Numbered from the stretch's first letter, positions 28,697 to 38,067 are shown. The stretch: DNA of 64,000 nucleotides from Roseiarcus sp963798015 (GCA_963798015.1 CAWCSA010000002.1:504810-568809); one strand, 5' to 3'. The notes: a model not told the origin generated them from the sequence alone. A program made the numbers and translations.

Positions 28697-29428
28697 ATGC
28701 GACCGTACATCATCTGCCATATGGGCACGTCTATAGACGGCGGCCTTCATCCCAGCCGTTTCACTCAGGCCGCCGCCGGCGTGTCGGTCGAGGCATTGCG
28801 CCGGCACTATGAGGCTGTTCATGACCGGTTCGAGGCCGAGGGCTGGATCGTCGGCCGGAAAACCATGGGCGAAATGGCTAAGGGTCACGAACGACCCGTC
28901 GCGGCCACTTCGACGCTACCACGCGAGCCTCACTTGGGACAAAGGAACGGCAGGAACCTTGCCATCGCCATCGATCCCTCCGGCCGCGTCCACTATGGCA
29001 AGGACAATGTCGGGGGCGATCACGTCGTCGCTGTGCTTGGGGAGCATGTCTCGGACGCTTATCTGGCCGAGCTACGCGAGGATGGCGCCTCCTATATTTT
29101 CGCGGGCCCAAAAGGCGAGGACCTTCCCGGCGCGATGGCGCAGCTCGCCAGCGTATTTGGCGTCAAGAAGCTCCTTCTTGAGGGCGGCGGCAGGATCAAC
29201 GGCGCCTTTCTCAAGCATCGCTTGATCGACGAGTTCAGCACTCTGATTTACCCGGCGGTCTATGGCGTGGCCGGCGCGGAAAGCATCGTCGACTATGACG
29301 GCGCAGACGGCGAGCGGCCGGGCGCCGGACAGGCGCTCAGGCTGATTGGCTGCGAGACTCTGGAAGGCGGCATGGTCTGGCTGCGCCATCGCGTCGAAGA
29401 GGCGCCGGCGCCAGCCCCGCAAGGTTGA
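28697..29428 (+). CDS. RibD C-terminal domain reductase (dihydrofolate reductase fold)
   Basis: A 243-aa member of the RibD-C/dihydrofolate reductase-like fold that uses NADPH to reduce a riboflavin-pathway or unrelated substrate. Start at ATG 28697 (MRPYIICHMGTSIDGGL). The fold is shown by the opening S-x-DG (TSIDGG), GWIVGRKTMGEM, and the NADPH loop KLLLEGGGRINGAFL. There is no cytidine deaminase domain and no rib gene nearby, so it is more likely a general oxidoreductase than RibD proper. Confidence 0.88.
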   Translation: MRPYIICHMGTSIDGGLHPSRFTQAAAGVSVEALRRHYEAVHDRFEAEGWIVGRKTMGEMAKGHERPVAATSTLPREPHLGQRNGRNLAIAIDPSGRVHYGKDNVGGDHVVAVLGEHVSDAYLAELREDGASYIFAGPKGEDLPGAMAQLASVFGVKKLLLEGGGRINGAFLKHRLIDEFSTLIYPAVYGVAGAESIVDYDGADGERPGAGQALRLIGCETLEGGMVWLRHRVEEAPAPAPQG

Positions 29429-29521
29429 CCGCGGAAGCGGCGCTCGGCCACGCGCCTTTTTGCTTGCACGCCGCGACAAACTCAATAATAGCTTAAGGTG
29501 TCAGGACGATTAACCGACGAG

Positions 29522-29537
29522 CGTCGCGTGCGCGACG
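29522..29537. promoter_or_regulatory. Palindrome upstream of the sugar ABC operon
   Basis: CGTCGCG-TG-CGCGACG is an inverted repeat with 7-bp arms, 33 bp upstream of the ATPase start. It is a candidate operator or a 5' leader hairpin. No regulator gene is adjacent, so this is weak. Confidence 0.3.
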
Positions 29538-29570
29538 AAGAAAAGTCGGAGTGCGCGGAGGAACGTTGGC

Positions 29571-30311
29571 TTGCCGATTCTTGAATTGAGCGCGGTGTCG
29601 AAGCATTTCGGCGCGATCCATGCGCTGAACGAAGTCGATATGGCGCTCGAGGCCGGCGAAGTGCTGGGTTTGATGGGCGACAATGGCGCCGGCAAGTCGA
29701 CGCTGGTCAAGGTCATCGCAGGCAATTTTCCCCCAACCCACGGCGAGATCCGCCTTGCCGGCGAGGCCGTGCATTTTCACAAGCCCGTCGAAGCGCGCGA
29801 AAAGGGGATCGAGGTCGTCTACCAGGACCTGGCGCTCTGCAACAATTTGTCGGCCGCGGCCAATGTGTTCCTGGGGCGTGAAATCAAGCGCCGCGCGGGT
29901 CCGTTCCGTTGGCTCGACCACAAGGCGATGGCCAAGCGCGCCGGCGAATTGTTCGGCGAGCTCAAGTCCGAGACGCGGCCGCGCGATCTCGTGCGCCAGA
30001 TGTCGGGCGGCCAGCGTCAGGCTGTCGCCATCGCCCGCACCCGGCTCTCGAAGGCGCGGCTTGTCTTGATGGACGAGCCGACGGCCGCGATCTCGGTCAG
30101 GCAGGTGGCTGAGGTGCTTGACCTGATACGCCGGCTGAAGGATGCCGGCATGGCGATCATCCTCATCAGCCATCGTATGCCGGACGTATTCGCCGTCTGC
30201 GACCGGGTCATGGTGATGCGGCGCGGCAACAAGGTTGCCGACAAGCCGATAACGGCGACGAGCCCGGAAGAAGTGACAGGCTTGATCACCGGCGCGATCC
30301 ACGCGGCCTGA
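29571..30311 (+). CDS. Sugar ABC transporter ATP-binding protein (FrcA-like)
   Basis: A 246-aa ATPase with a single ABC domain (family members of the RbsA type have two). Walker A GDNGAGKSTLVK, signature MSGGQRQAVAIART, Walker B VLMDEPTAAIS, and the switch His in LISHRM are present. TTG start at 29571, with CGGAGG nine bases upstream. It is the first gene of a three-gene importer (ATPase, permease, binding protein). The single-domain form matches FrcA, the ATPase of rhizobial fructose importers. Confidence 0.92.
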   Translation: MPILELSAVSKHFGAIHALNEVDMALEAGEVLGLMGDNGAGKSTLVKVIAGNFPPTHGEIRLAGEAVHFHKPVEAREKGIEVVYQDLALCNNLSAAANVFLGREIKRRAGPFRWLDHKAMAKRAGELFGELKSETRPRDLVRQMSGGQRQAVAIARTRLSKARLVLMDEPTAAISVRQVAEVLDLIRRLKDAGMAIILISHRMPDVFAVCDRVMVMRRGNKVADKPITATSPEEVTGLITGAIHAA

Positions 30312-30322
30312 GGAGGTTTCCA

Positions 30323-31354
30323 ATGGCAAGCGAAGCGCCGCAGGCCCACGTCTCGATCGAATCGGTGCTGGACATCCAGCAGCACAATTTCTGGCAACGT
30401 TTCACGGGTTCGCAAGCGTTCTGGGTGACGGTCGCGCTCATCATCATCTGCATTGTGATGAGTTGGCTGCAGCCGGAGTCCTTCGCTACGACCGAGAATT
30501 TCTATAACACCACGCGCAATTTCTCCTTCATTGGCATCATGGCGCTCGGCATGACTGCGGTGATCGCGACCGGCGGCATCGACCTCTCGGTCGGCTCGAT
30601 CATGGGTCTGACCGCCGTGTCGTGCGGCCTCATTCTTGAAGCTGGCTATCCCGCCTGGGTCGCTGTGATTGTCGGCTTGTGCGCGGGCGGCGCAGCCGGG
30701 CTCATCAACGGCATTATCATCGCCTATCTCGGCCTGTCGCCCTTCGTCACAACGCTCGGCATGCTTGCGATCGCGCGGTCTGTCGCGGTGGTGTTGTCGG
30801 GAAACCGCATGATCTACAAGTTCGGCCCTGGCGGACCGCCATTCAAGGTGCTGGGCAGCGGCGCGTGGCATATCACGTCCAACTTCGAACTGAGCTATCC
30901 GCTCCTGTTCCTCATTGTCTTCACGTTTCTTCTGGGCGTGGTCTACAAGATGACGAGTTGGGGGCGCCATATACTCGCGATCGGAGGAAACGAGCACGCG
31001 GCTCTGCTGACCGGCGTTCCCGTCAATCTCATCAAGGTGCAGGTCTACGTCTTCTCCGCATTGACGGCGGCTTTCGCCGCCATTCTCTCCGTCGGCTGGG
31101 CCGGCTCGGCAATCAACGCCCTTGGCGCCTCGTACGAACTCCTCGCCATTTCGGCCGCGGTGATCGGCGGCGCAAACTTGATGGGTGGCGAGGCCAGCGC
31201 CTATGGCGCGTTCATCGGCGCGGCGCTGATCTTCGTCATCCGCAATTCGCTTTTGATGGCCGGCGTCGATTCGAATTGGCAGGGCTCGTTCGTCGGCTTG
31301 TTCTTGATCGGAGCGGTTTACCTCGGAAAACTTCGAGGCGCGAAACGCGATTAG
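30323..31354 (+). CDS. Sugar ABC transporter permease (FrcC/RbsC-like)
   Basis: A 343-aa membrane protein of the ribose/xylose permease family with 8-10 hydrophobic segments. Conserved blocks include GMTAVIATGGIDLSVGSIMG, LSPFVTTLGMLAIARS and AAVIGGANLMGGEASAYGAF, the hallmarks of this group. It follows the ATPase by 11 bp with GAGGAGG-like spacing and is followed by the binding protein gene. The N-terminus has about 30 polar residues before the first helix. Confidence 0.92.
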   Translation: MASEAPQAHVSIESVLDIQQHNFWQRFTGSQAFWVTVALIIICIVMSWLQPESFATTENFYNTTRNFSFIGIMALGMTAVIATGGIDLSVGSIMGLTAVSCGLILEAGYPAWVAVIVGLCAGGAAGLINGIIIAYLGLSPFVTTLGMLAIARSVAVVLSGNRMIYKFGPGGPPFKVLGSGAWHITSNFELSYPLLFLIVFTFLLGVVYKMTSWGRHILAIGGNEHAALLTGVPVNLIKVQVYVFSALTAAFAAILSVGWAGSAINALGASYELLAISAAVIGGANLMGGEASAYGAFIGAALIFVIRNSLLMAGVDSNWQGSFVGLFLIGAVYLGKLRGAKRD

Positions 31355-31418
31355 CCCCTTTGGGGAGCGCGTCTAAAGGGCCTGTATGGGCCATATTCAA
31401 AACTGGGAGGAAAAGAAA

Positions 31419-32435
31419 ATGTTGAAGCTTATGTTGACCGGCGCTGTCGCCGCCGGCGCGCTGCTTGCAGTCTCGGCTTCGGCGCAAGCTGCTGACCCCT
31501 ACACCTTCGCGCTCGTGCCGAAGAACACCAACAACCCCTTCTTCGATCAGGCGCTCGCCGGTTGCAAGAAAGCGGAGAAGGAGCTCGCGGGCGCCGTCAA
31601 GTGCCTCTATATCGGTCCCGGTGAGCACGGTGGCGGCGACGAGCAGGCGCAGATCGTCGCCGACCTGGTGACAAAGAAAGTGGACGGGATCGCAGTGTCC
31701 GCGGCCAACGCGCCGGCGATCGCCAACGCCCTTAAGGATGCCGCCGCCAACAAGATCCCCGTGCTCACCTGGGACTCGGACCTCCTGCCGCAGGACAAGG
31801 GATTGCGCGCCGCCTATGTCGGCACGCATAATTATGACATCGGCGAAAACATCGCCAAGCTCGTGATGGCGATCAAGCCCAAAGGCGGCACGATCTGCAT
31901 CCAGTCGGGCGGCGCGGCGGCCGCCAACCACAACGAGCGCATGCAGGGCATCCGCGACACGCTCGCGGGCAAGAAGAGCGCCGAATTGCCGGGCGCTCGC
32001 CTAACCGGCCAAAACGGTTGGACCGAACCCGCCGGCTGCCCGCTCTACACCAACGACGACTTCACGGTCGCCAACCAGCAGATGGAGGACATCCTCGCCA
32101 AATACCCGGACCTCGACGCCTTCACGCCAACTGGCGGCTTCCCGCAATTCCTGCCGGACGCCTATGCGAAGACGGCCGAGAAGTACAAGGACAAGATCGC
32201 CTCCGGCGCGCTCGCGCTCGTCGTCGCCGATACGCTCCCGATCCAGATCGACCTCATGAAGAAGGGGCTGTCCTCCGGACAGGTCGGCCAGCGGCCGTTC
32301 GAGATGGGATACAAGGCGATGTACTTCCTGAAGGACATGAAGGAAGGCAAGCCGGCGCCAGCGGATCCAACCTATACCGGCCTCGACGTCTGCACGCCGA
32401 AGACCGCCGACACCTGCGTTGGCGGCGGCAGCTAA
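31419..32435 (+). CDS. Periplasmic sugar-binding protein (FrcB-like)
   Basis: A 338-aa substrate-binding protein of the ribose/fructose type. Start at ATG 31419 with GGGAGGAAAAG upstream; a signal peptide ends at SASAQAAD. Visible are TFALVPKNTNNPFFDQA, VDGIAVSAANAPAIANAL and IPVLTWDSDL, the two-lobe sugar-binding pattern. Four cysteines in the mature protein could pair. It is the last gene of the operon, ending just before a strong terminator, and should be the most abundant component. Confidence 0.91.
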   Translation: MLKLMLTGAVAAGALLAVSASAQAADPYTFALVPKNTNNPFFDQALAGCKKAEKELAGAVKCLYIGPGEHGGGDEQAQIVADLVTKKVDGIAVSAANAPAIANALKDAAANKIPVLTWDSDLLPQDKGLRAAYVGTHNYDIGENIAKLVMAIKPKGGTICIQSGGAAAANHNERMQGIRDTLAGKKSAELPGARLTGQNGWTEPAGCPLYTNDDFTVANQQMEDILAKYPDLDAFTPTGGFPQFLPDAYAKTAEKYKDKIASGALALVVADTLPIQIDLMKKGLSSGQVGQRPFEMGYKAMYFLKDMKEGKPAPADPTYTGLDVCTPKTADTCVGGGS

Positions 32436-32458
32436 GCTTCAGAAGAATCGGGTGACGG

Positions 32459-32485
32459 GGGCCGGCTTCGCGCCGGCCCTTTTTT
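32459..32485 (+). terminator. Rho-independent terminator of the sugar ABC operon
   Basis: GGGCCGGC-TTCGC-GCCGGCCC followed by six T: an 8-bp perfect GC stem, a 5-base loop and a T tract, 23 bp after the binding-protein stop. It is also close to the end of the convergent beta-lactamase gene. Confidence 0.9.
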
Positions 32486-32486
32486 G

Positions 32487-33365
32487 TTAGAACGTCTCGG
32501 CAATGAGCGCGCCGATCTCCTTGTGAACCGAGTTGCGCGCGTCCATCGGAGCGGACGACTCGGTATAGTAAACCGTGGCGATGAGGGGCGCGCGGCCGGG
32601 CGGCCAAATGATCGCGATGGCATTCGTCGATCCGCGATCGCCGGTGCCGGTCTTGTCGCCGATCCGCCACGAGGACGGCAGCCCGGCGCGCAGCCTTTTG
32701 TCGCCGACCTTATCGCCGATCAGCCAGGTTTGCAGCTGGCTGCGGGACCCATCCGACAGCGCGTCGCCCACCAACACCTTCTGCATGCTGGCGGCCATGG
32801 CGCGCGGACTCGTCGTATCGCGAGGGTCTCCGGGCAGCGATTCATTGAGTGTGGGCTCGTTCCTGTCGAGCCGCGTCACCTCATCGCCGAGCGAACGCGC
32901 GAAGGCCGTAAATCCTGGGGGCCCGCCGATCGATTGCAGGACCAGGTTTGCGGCGGTGTTGTCGCTCCAGTCGATCGCCGCGGCGCAGAGATCGGCGAGC
33001 GTCATGCCGCCCTCAGTGACATGGGCCTTGGCGATCGGCGCGTAGTCGAGCAGATCACTTGGGCCATAGGCGATTTTCCGGTCGAGGCGCTCGGCGCCCT
33101 GATCCACGCGCTTGAGCGCCGCGGCCGCGGTCAGAAGCTTGAACGTGCTGCACATCGGGAACCGCTCATCGGCGCGATGCTCGATCGTCGCGCCCGTTCC
33201 CGTGTCGCGCACGAAGACGCCGAGCCGACCTCCCTCGCGCGCCTCGATCTCGGCGAGCTGCTTGGTGGCAAGCGCCACGCGCTCTTCGGTCGAGGGGGCG
33301 GCGGCCCGCGCACGAACGCACGCGGCTGTCACCGCGAGGGCGGCAAGGAATGAACGTCGGTGCAT
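32487..33365 (-). CDS. Class A beta-lactamase
   Basis: A 292-aa serine beta-lactamase. Start at 33365 (MHRRSFLAALAVTAA) gives a signal peptide. All class A motifs are intact: S70xxK as CSTFK, SDN130, E166xxLN as EPTLN, and KTG as GDKTGTGDRG. Position 69 is Cys but position 238 is Gly, so the C69-C238 disulfide of KPC/SME-type carbapenemases is absent. It should hydrolyse penicillins and possibly some cephalosporins. No AmpR or BlaR regulator gene is adjacent. Confidence 0.94.
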   Translation of the reverse strand: MHRRSFLAALAVTAACVRARAAAPSTEERVALATKQLAEIEAREGGRLGVFVRDTGTGATIEHRADERFPMCSTFKLLTAAAALKRVDQGAERLDRKIAYGPSDLLDYAPIAKAHVTEGGMTLADLCAAAIDWSDNTAANLVLQSIGGPPGFTAFARSLGDEVTRLDRNEPTLNESLPGDPRDTTSPRAMAASMQKVLVGDALSDGSRSQLQTWLIGDKVGDKRLRAGLPSSWRIGDKTGTGDRGSTNAIAIIWPPGRAPLIATVYYTESSAPMDARNSVHKEIGALIAETF

Positions 33366-33609
33366 GGTCTCGCCTCCAATCCGGAGGGTCGCGATCCGCC
33401 GCATAATTGAGGCGAGGGGATGGCGCGCCCATCTTTCGCGATGAACGGCTGGGTCTGCCGGGAAGAGGCCCGAGGGCATGTGCTCTTCTGGCGCGGTAGG
33501 GTAGGCTCATGCTCTGGCGCGACGCGGGGCGCCTCGTCTACAGATGCCGATCATTATCCGGCGCCACATGGCCATGGGCGTTGGGAAGCGTCTCATCGGG
33601 GAGAAACCA

Positions 33610-34713
33610 ATGCGCTTGACTGTCGCCGGCGCCGCCATTGCGGCGCTGCTCGCGGTTACGGGGTGCTCCAAGGGCGACAGGGGCGATCAAGGCCAGACCG
33701 GGCAACAGGGACAGCAGGGTCCCGCGGGCCCAGCCGGGCCGAAGGGCGAGCCGGGCGTGGTCGGAGTGGTGGGACCGCAGGGTCCGAAGGGCGATACGGG
33801 CGCTGACGGGCCGCCCGGACCGAAAGGCGAAACCGGCCAGGCCGGTCTGCCAGGACCGCCGGGTCCGCCAGGCCCCGATGGACCGCCAGGGCCGAAAGGA
33901 GATCTCGGAGGCGCCGGTCCACCGGGGCTTCAAGGACCAAAAGGCGAGCCGGGGCCCGAAGGGGCGGTTGGCGCGCAGGGAGCAAAGGGCGATTCCGGCG
34001 CGATTGGGCCGGCGGGGTCGGCCGGACCGCCTGGGCCAAAGGGCGATGTCGGGATTGCGGGCACGGTCGGCCCGCGTGGGCCTGTGGGACCTCTCGGACC
34101 TAAAGGCGACATGGGCGCGGCAGGACCAAAGGGCGAGGTTGGAGCAGTCGGCCCGCCGGGGCCCCTTAGACCGAAGGGCGATGTCGGTGCAGCAGGACCC
34201 AAGGGCGAAGTCGGGACGATAGGCCCCGTTGGACCAGCTGGACCTCCCGGACTGAAGGGTAACGTCGGCGACGCGGGGCCGAAAGGCGAAGCTGGAGAGG
34301 CTGGCGCGATAGGGCAGCAGGGACCAGCCGGACCGCCCGGGCCTAAGGGCACGCCGGGAGAGGCCGGGCCTAAGGGCGACGTCGGAATCGCCGGCGCGAT
34401 CGGCCCTCAAGGGCAGACAGGGCGCATTGGTCCTTCCGGGCCGCCCGGCCCACTCGGCGCCCCTGGCTTGGCTGGAGCGCAAGGGCAGATGGGGCCGCCT
34501 GGTCCTCAAGGCTCCGCGGGACCGCCCGGACCGCAAGGCCCGGCCGGAGCCAGTTTCAGAGTCGTCAGCGATTCCGGTCAGGCGTCGTGCAGCGCTGGCG
34601 AGATCATGGCGAGCGCCTATTGCGCCGGCGGCGCTGCACTGCGCATCGATGGGACGACGGGCGCAAGCTGCGATGGCGGAGCGAGGGCGGTGATCGTTTG
34701 TGCAAGACAATAG
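33610..34713 (+). CDS. Collagen-like repeat lipoprotein
   Basis: A 367-aa protein. Start at ATG 33610: a lipoprotein signal with lipobox AVTGC, so the mature N-terminus is a lipidated Cys. It is followed by roughly 95-100 Gly-Xaa-Yaa triplets (about 33660-34550) rich in GPP, PKGD/PKGE and including RGD, able to form a collagen-type triple helix. One triplet near 34168 reads Arg instead of Gly (GPLRPKGD), a single-base change. The last 55 residues are a small domain with four Cys (SCSAGE, YCAGG, SCDGG, VCARQ). Likely a surface stalk or adhesin. Confidence 0.9.
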   Translation: MRLTVAGAAIAALLAVTGCSKGDRGDQGQTGQQGQQGPAGPAGPKGEPGVVGVVGPQGPKGDTGADGPPGPKGETGQAGLPGPPGPPGPDGPPGPKGDLGGAGPPGLQGPKGEPGPEGAVGAQGAKGDSGAIGPAGSAGPPGPKGDVGIAGTVGPRGPVGPLGPKGDMGAAGPKGEVGAVGPPGPLRPKGDVGAAGPKGEVGTIGPVGPAGPPGLKGNVGDAGPKGEAGEAGAIGQQGPAGPPGPKGTPGEAGPKGDVGIAGAIGPQGQTGRIGPSGPPGPLGAPGLAGAQGQMGPPGPQGSAGPPGPQGPAGASFRVVSDSGQASCSAGEIMASAYCAGGAALRIDGTTGASCDGGARAVIVCARQ

Positions 34714-34917
34714 CCGGCGCTGCTCTCGTCGCCGGACGTTTGCAGCCTATCACGGGGCCAACTCGTCGCGCTGCCGTAAGACGCATGCGAGGCCATGTGC
34801 GGGGAGCCGGCCTATTCAGCCGAGGTTCATACTCGCGGCTACAATTTGCGGTGCGCCGGCTTCGCGTTCGCGAGGTTCGCCGCGATGAAAGATAACAACC
34901 TTACGGGGAGGCTTGAT

Positions 34918-35133
34918 ATGCCGAGTTCAAGGTTAGGGCTTATCGCTGCGACGATGGTTCTCTCGATGGGGTTTCTTGTTTATCCTCTGGGCCCGGCCAG
35001 CGCCGCCAAGTACTGTGCGCAGCTAAGAGGGGCGACAGCCACAGGACATCCTGACTGTGCGTTTTCCACACTGGAGGCTTGTCGCGCGCGCGTCAGGCAT
35101 AGAGGTGGCGGGCACTGCTATCGAATGCACTGA
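34918..35133 (+). CDS. DUF3551 small secreted protein
   Basis: A 71-aa protein starting MPSSRLGLIAATMVLSM with GGGGAGG eight bases upstream; the ATG at 34885 is an alternative. The signal peptide ends near ASAAKY. The mature part carries CAQLRG, DCAFSTLEACRARV and HCY, four Cys in the spacing of DUF3551, a family common in Hyphomicrobiales with no known function. It stands alone between the collagen-like gene and the EthD-like gene. Confidence 0.8.
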   Translation: MPSSRLGLIAATMVLSMGFLVYPLGPASAAKYCAQLRGATATGHPDCAFSTLEACRARVRHRGGGHCYRMH

Positions 35134-35348
35134 CACCTCCTCGCCGGTGAAGCAGCTCAGCCGGCTAGCCGCTGAGAGCTCAGGCATTGAAACCATAACC
35201 GCGGAGCGAGCTCGCCCGATTTGGCATTTGTGCTCCGCGGGCTCATGGTGCCGGTCCGAGGACGCAGTGCTGCGCCTCAACGGGTAAATTCAAAAGCAGG
35301 ACCTGCGGCGAAGAACAACGCCCGGTGCTCCCAGGCAAGGAGGAAACG

Positions 35349-35663
35349 ATGATTCGATTGACGGTTCTCTATCCTGCGAAAGACGGCGCGACGTTCGACT
35401 ACGATTATTATTTCAACACCCATCACAAGCTCCTTGTCTCCCGATGGAAGACGGAAGGGATGGTGAGCTGCGAATTCGATAAGGGCGTGTCCGACCCCGC
35501 TGGCGGCAAGGCGCCCTATCTTGCCATCGCCTACCTCAAGTTCAATTCGGCCGACGACCTTCAGAAAGCGCTCGCCAAGCATGGCGCGGAGATCATGGGC
35601 GACGTTCCCAACTACACGAAGATCGAGCCGATCATGCAAGTGAACGAGGTGATGGCGACCTGA
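35349..35663 (+). CDS. EthD family protein
   Basis: A 104-aa protein of the EthD domain family (ferredoxin-like fold), whose founding member helps a cytochrome P450 degrade ethyl tert-butyl ether; the biochemical role is unclear for most. It starts at ATG 35349 with AAGGAGG upstream. The N-terminal strand MIRLTVLYP, then YYFNTHHKLL, and the repeated strand LAIAYLKFNS match the family. It is complete and monocistronic. Confidence 0.87.
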   Translation: MIRLTVLYPAKDGATFDYDYYFNTHHKLLVSRWKTEGMVSCEFDKGVSDPAGGKAPYLAIAYLKFNSADDLQKALAKHGAEIMGDVPNYTKIEPIMQVNEVMAT

Positions 35664-35842
35664 GGCCGGAGGTTCGACAAGGACTGAATTTGGGGCGGCC
35701 CCAATTGGCCGCGAATGGCGCCGCCCGCGACGGCGCGGGCGCTGCTGGTCGTGTGCGTGGCGTTCGGCGTGCTATTGTCCGCCATGTGACTTCGCTCACA
35801 GCCAAGACGTTCATGACATCCTAAAGCAACCCAGGTTCCTTA

Positions 35843-38023
35843 ATGTCGGCGCACGCTGGCGGGAGCGCTGTGATGACGATCGAACTCAAAGTCTACGACA
35901 ACGGCGATCATACCTGTTTGGTTTGGCTGCCGGCGAAGGCCCAGGCGATTCCGAACTGCCGTGGCTTCGCGATTCACCGAACCCGGAAGCTAGCGGCGGG
36001 AGGGGGGCCGCAAGACACCTATATTCACGGGTTTGTCGGATTTTCCGACGACGACACGCTCGATCCGAACGCGCTGTGGAAACGCCCCGTGCAGCGCTAC
36101 ATGTGGTGGGACTACCTGCTCGACCCCGGCGATGTGGTGCAATATTCGATTGTCCCGGTCGTTGGACCGGACAAGGACCATTTGACGCTTTCCCAAGCTG
36201 ACGGCAGCGCGCAGACGCCGCCGATGACAATCACGGGCCAGGCTTCGGCCCACATCTCCGCCTATTTCAACAAAGGCATCGTCTCGGCGCAGTGGGTGTC
36301 ACGTGCGCTCGCAAGCGTCGGCAAGGGCGCCAAGCTCGACGCTCTGATCGCGCAAACCGGCAACGCGCTGCGCAATGCACTGAGCGGTCTCTTGCGCCCG
36401 CAATTGCTCAACTTGCTCGACGACGTCAAAAAGAACGGCGGAGAGATTTACGCGGCGCTCTATGAACTGAACGATCCGGAATTGATCCCGGCGCTCGTTG
36501 CGCTCGGCCAGAAATGCCATCTCATCCTCGCCAACGGCGCCTTCAATTCGAAGAAACCTGACGAGAACAGCGCGGTGCGTGCGCAGCTACGTGGCAAGGT
36601 CGACCTGCATGATCGCCTGGTCCCCGACGGTCATTTTGGCCATAACAAATTCGTCGTCGCCTGCGATTCAGCTGGCAAGCCGCAGCGTGTTCTCTCCGGC
36701 AGCACCAACTGGACGAAGACCGGGCTTTGCACCCAGGCCAACAACGGAATCATCGTGGACGACCCGGATCTGGGGGCGCATTTCATCGAGCAATGGAACC
36801 TGCTGAAGGCCGCAGGAAACGCTTATCCCGCGTCGCTCATGCAAGCGAACGCGACATCGAAGTCCTTCAACGTCGATGGCGGCGCGATCACCCAATGGTT
36901 CGCCCCGACCGACAAGGGCGAGGATCTGGACTACGCGCGCAAACTGATCAACGGCGCGCAACAAGGCATTCTGTTCCTGTTCTTCAATCCGGGCGTGTTC
37001 CAGCCGGATGACAAGCCGGAGCAGTGGACGCTTCTGCAAAACATTCTGGCCCGACACAGCCAAGGAACGCCGAACTACGATGGCGGTCTCTATATCCACG
37101 GCGTCGTCAACCAGGAGATTGCCGGCCTCACGACAGAGGGGTCCGAAAAGCCGAGCAAGCATGCGGCCGTCGATCCTGCAAACCCGAGCCCGGTTAAGCT
37201 TTACGCCAGCGGAAAGACGGCCCCGACGCCCGTCCCGGCCGAGTTGATGGTCCCCAAGGCGATCAAGGATGTCTTCCACGCCTGGACCACCGAAGTGATG
37301 AACCAGGGCGTGCACGTGCACAGCAAGGTCATCGTGATCGACCCGTTTGGCGAACACCCGGTCGTCATCACCGGTTCGCACAATCTGGGTTTCAAAGCCT
37401 CGACCAAGAACGACGACAACATGATGATCGTGGAGGGCAACGCGCCGCTCGCCGCCTCTTACGCCGCCAATATCATCGCCATTTATCAGACCTATCGCTG
37501 GAACACCTACGTCGACGCCCACGCCAAGGACCCGCAGGTCTGGCATGGCCTTGTCGACAACGCGACCTGGCAGGACAGCTATCTCAAGGCCGACGGCGAT
37601 GATCTGGCTGAGATCAAGTTCTGGCTCGGCGAAGGCGCGTCCGCCGGGGCGCCCGTAGCGGCTCCGGCGTCGGGCGGCGGGCAAGTTCGGGCTGCGACCG
37701 CAAGCGGACCATCGCCGCATGCAAACAAGCTACCTACATCTGGCTCCGCCGCGAAGAAGTCGCCGTCGAAGAGAGGGAAATCCCGATCGGCGCGAGGAGC
37801 AGCTAAGCCGACAGCGTCGACGCGGAACGCCGGGGCGGCGAAACGAACGCCGGCCAAATCGAGGCGCGCTCCCGCCAAGAAGGCTCCCGCAAAGACCAGG
37901 CGCACTCCAGCGAAAAAGGCGCCCCCAAAGTCCAGAATAGCCCGGATGAAGTCGACGAGAGCCGCGGCAGTGCGGAGAGCCTCCGGGAAGATAGCTTCGA
38001 GGACGCCGCGGCGCGGAAGGTAA
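35843..38023 (+). CDS. Phospholipase D-fold protein with histone H1-like basic tail
   Basis: A 726-aa protein (the start may be ATG 35873, which has a GGGAG site). No signal peptide is seen. Two HKD-type motifs are present: HNKFVVACD at residues 267-275 followed by GSTN, and HSKVIVID at 493-500 followed by TGSHNLG. The first has one extra residue between Lys and Asp. PLD-fold enzymes of this sort are nucleases or phospholipases acting through a phospho-His intermediate. The final 90 residues or so are Lys/Arg/Ala/Pro-rich (AKKAPAKTRRTPAKKAP), like histone H1 tails that bind DNA. This suggests a DNA-acting enzyme. Confidence 0.88.
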   Translation: MSAHAGGSAVMTIELKVYDNGDHTCLVWLPAKAQAIPNCRGFAIHRTRKLAAGGGPQDTYIHGFVGFSDDDTLDPNALWKRPVQRYMWWDYLLDPGDVVQYSIVPVVGPDKDHLTLSQADGSAQTPPMTITGQASAHISAYFNKGIVSAQWVSRALASVGKGAKLDALIAQTGNALRNALSGLLRPQLLNLLDDVKKNGGEIYAALYELNDPELIPALVALGQKCHLILANGAFNSKKPDENSAVRAQLRGKVDLHDRLVPDGHFGHNKFVVACDSAGKPQRVLSGSTNWTKTGLCTQANNGIIVDDPDLGAHFIEQWNLLKAAGNAYPASLMQANATSKSFNVDGGAITQWFAPTDKGEDLDYARKLINGAQQGILFLFFNPGVFQPDDKPEQWTLLQNILARHSQGTPNYDGGLYIHGVVNQEIAGLTTEGSEKPSKHAAVDPANPSPVKLYASGKTAPTPVPAELMVPKAIKDVFHAWTTEVMNQGVHVHSKVIVIDPFGEHPVVITGSHNLGFKASTKNDDNMMIVEGNAPLAASYAANIIAIYQTYRWNTYVDAHAKDPQVWHGLVDNATWQDSYLKADGDDLAEIKFWLGEGASAGAPVAAPASGGGQVRAATASGPSPHANKLPTSGSAAKKSPSKRGKSRSARGAAKPTASTRNAGAAKRTPAKSRRAPAKKAPAKTRRTPAKKAPPKSRIARMKSTRAAAVRRASGKIASRTPRRGR

Positions 38024-38067
38024 AAGGCTCGCGCGACGGGATGAGGATACGCCGCTCGTCCGATCCT

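Noticed and set aside
32487..33365. Carbapenemase activity of the class A beta-lactamase
   Set aside because: Cys69 alone is not enough; Gly is found at position 238, so the C69-C238 disulfide is missing.
33538..34710. A 390-aa minus-strand frame opposite the collagen-like gene
   Set aside because: It is the mirror of the Gly-Xaa-Yaa repeat; the plus strand has a lipobox and real triplets.
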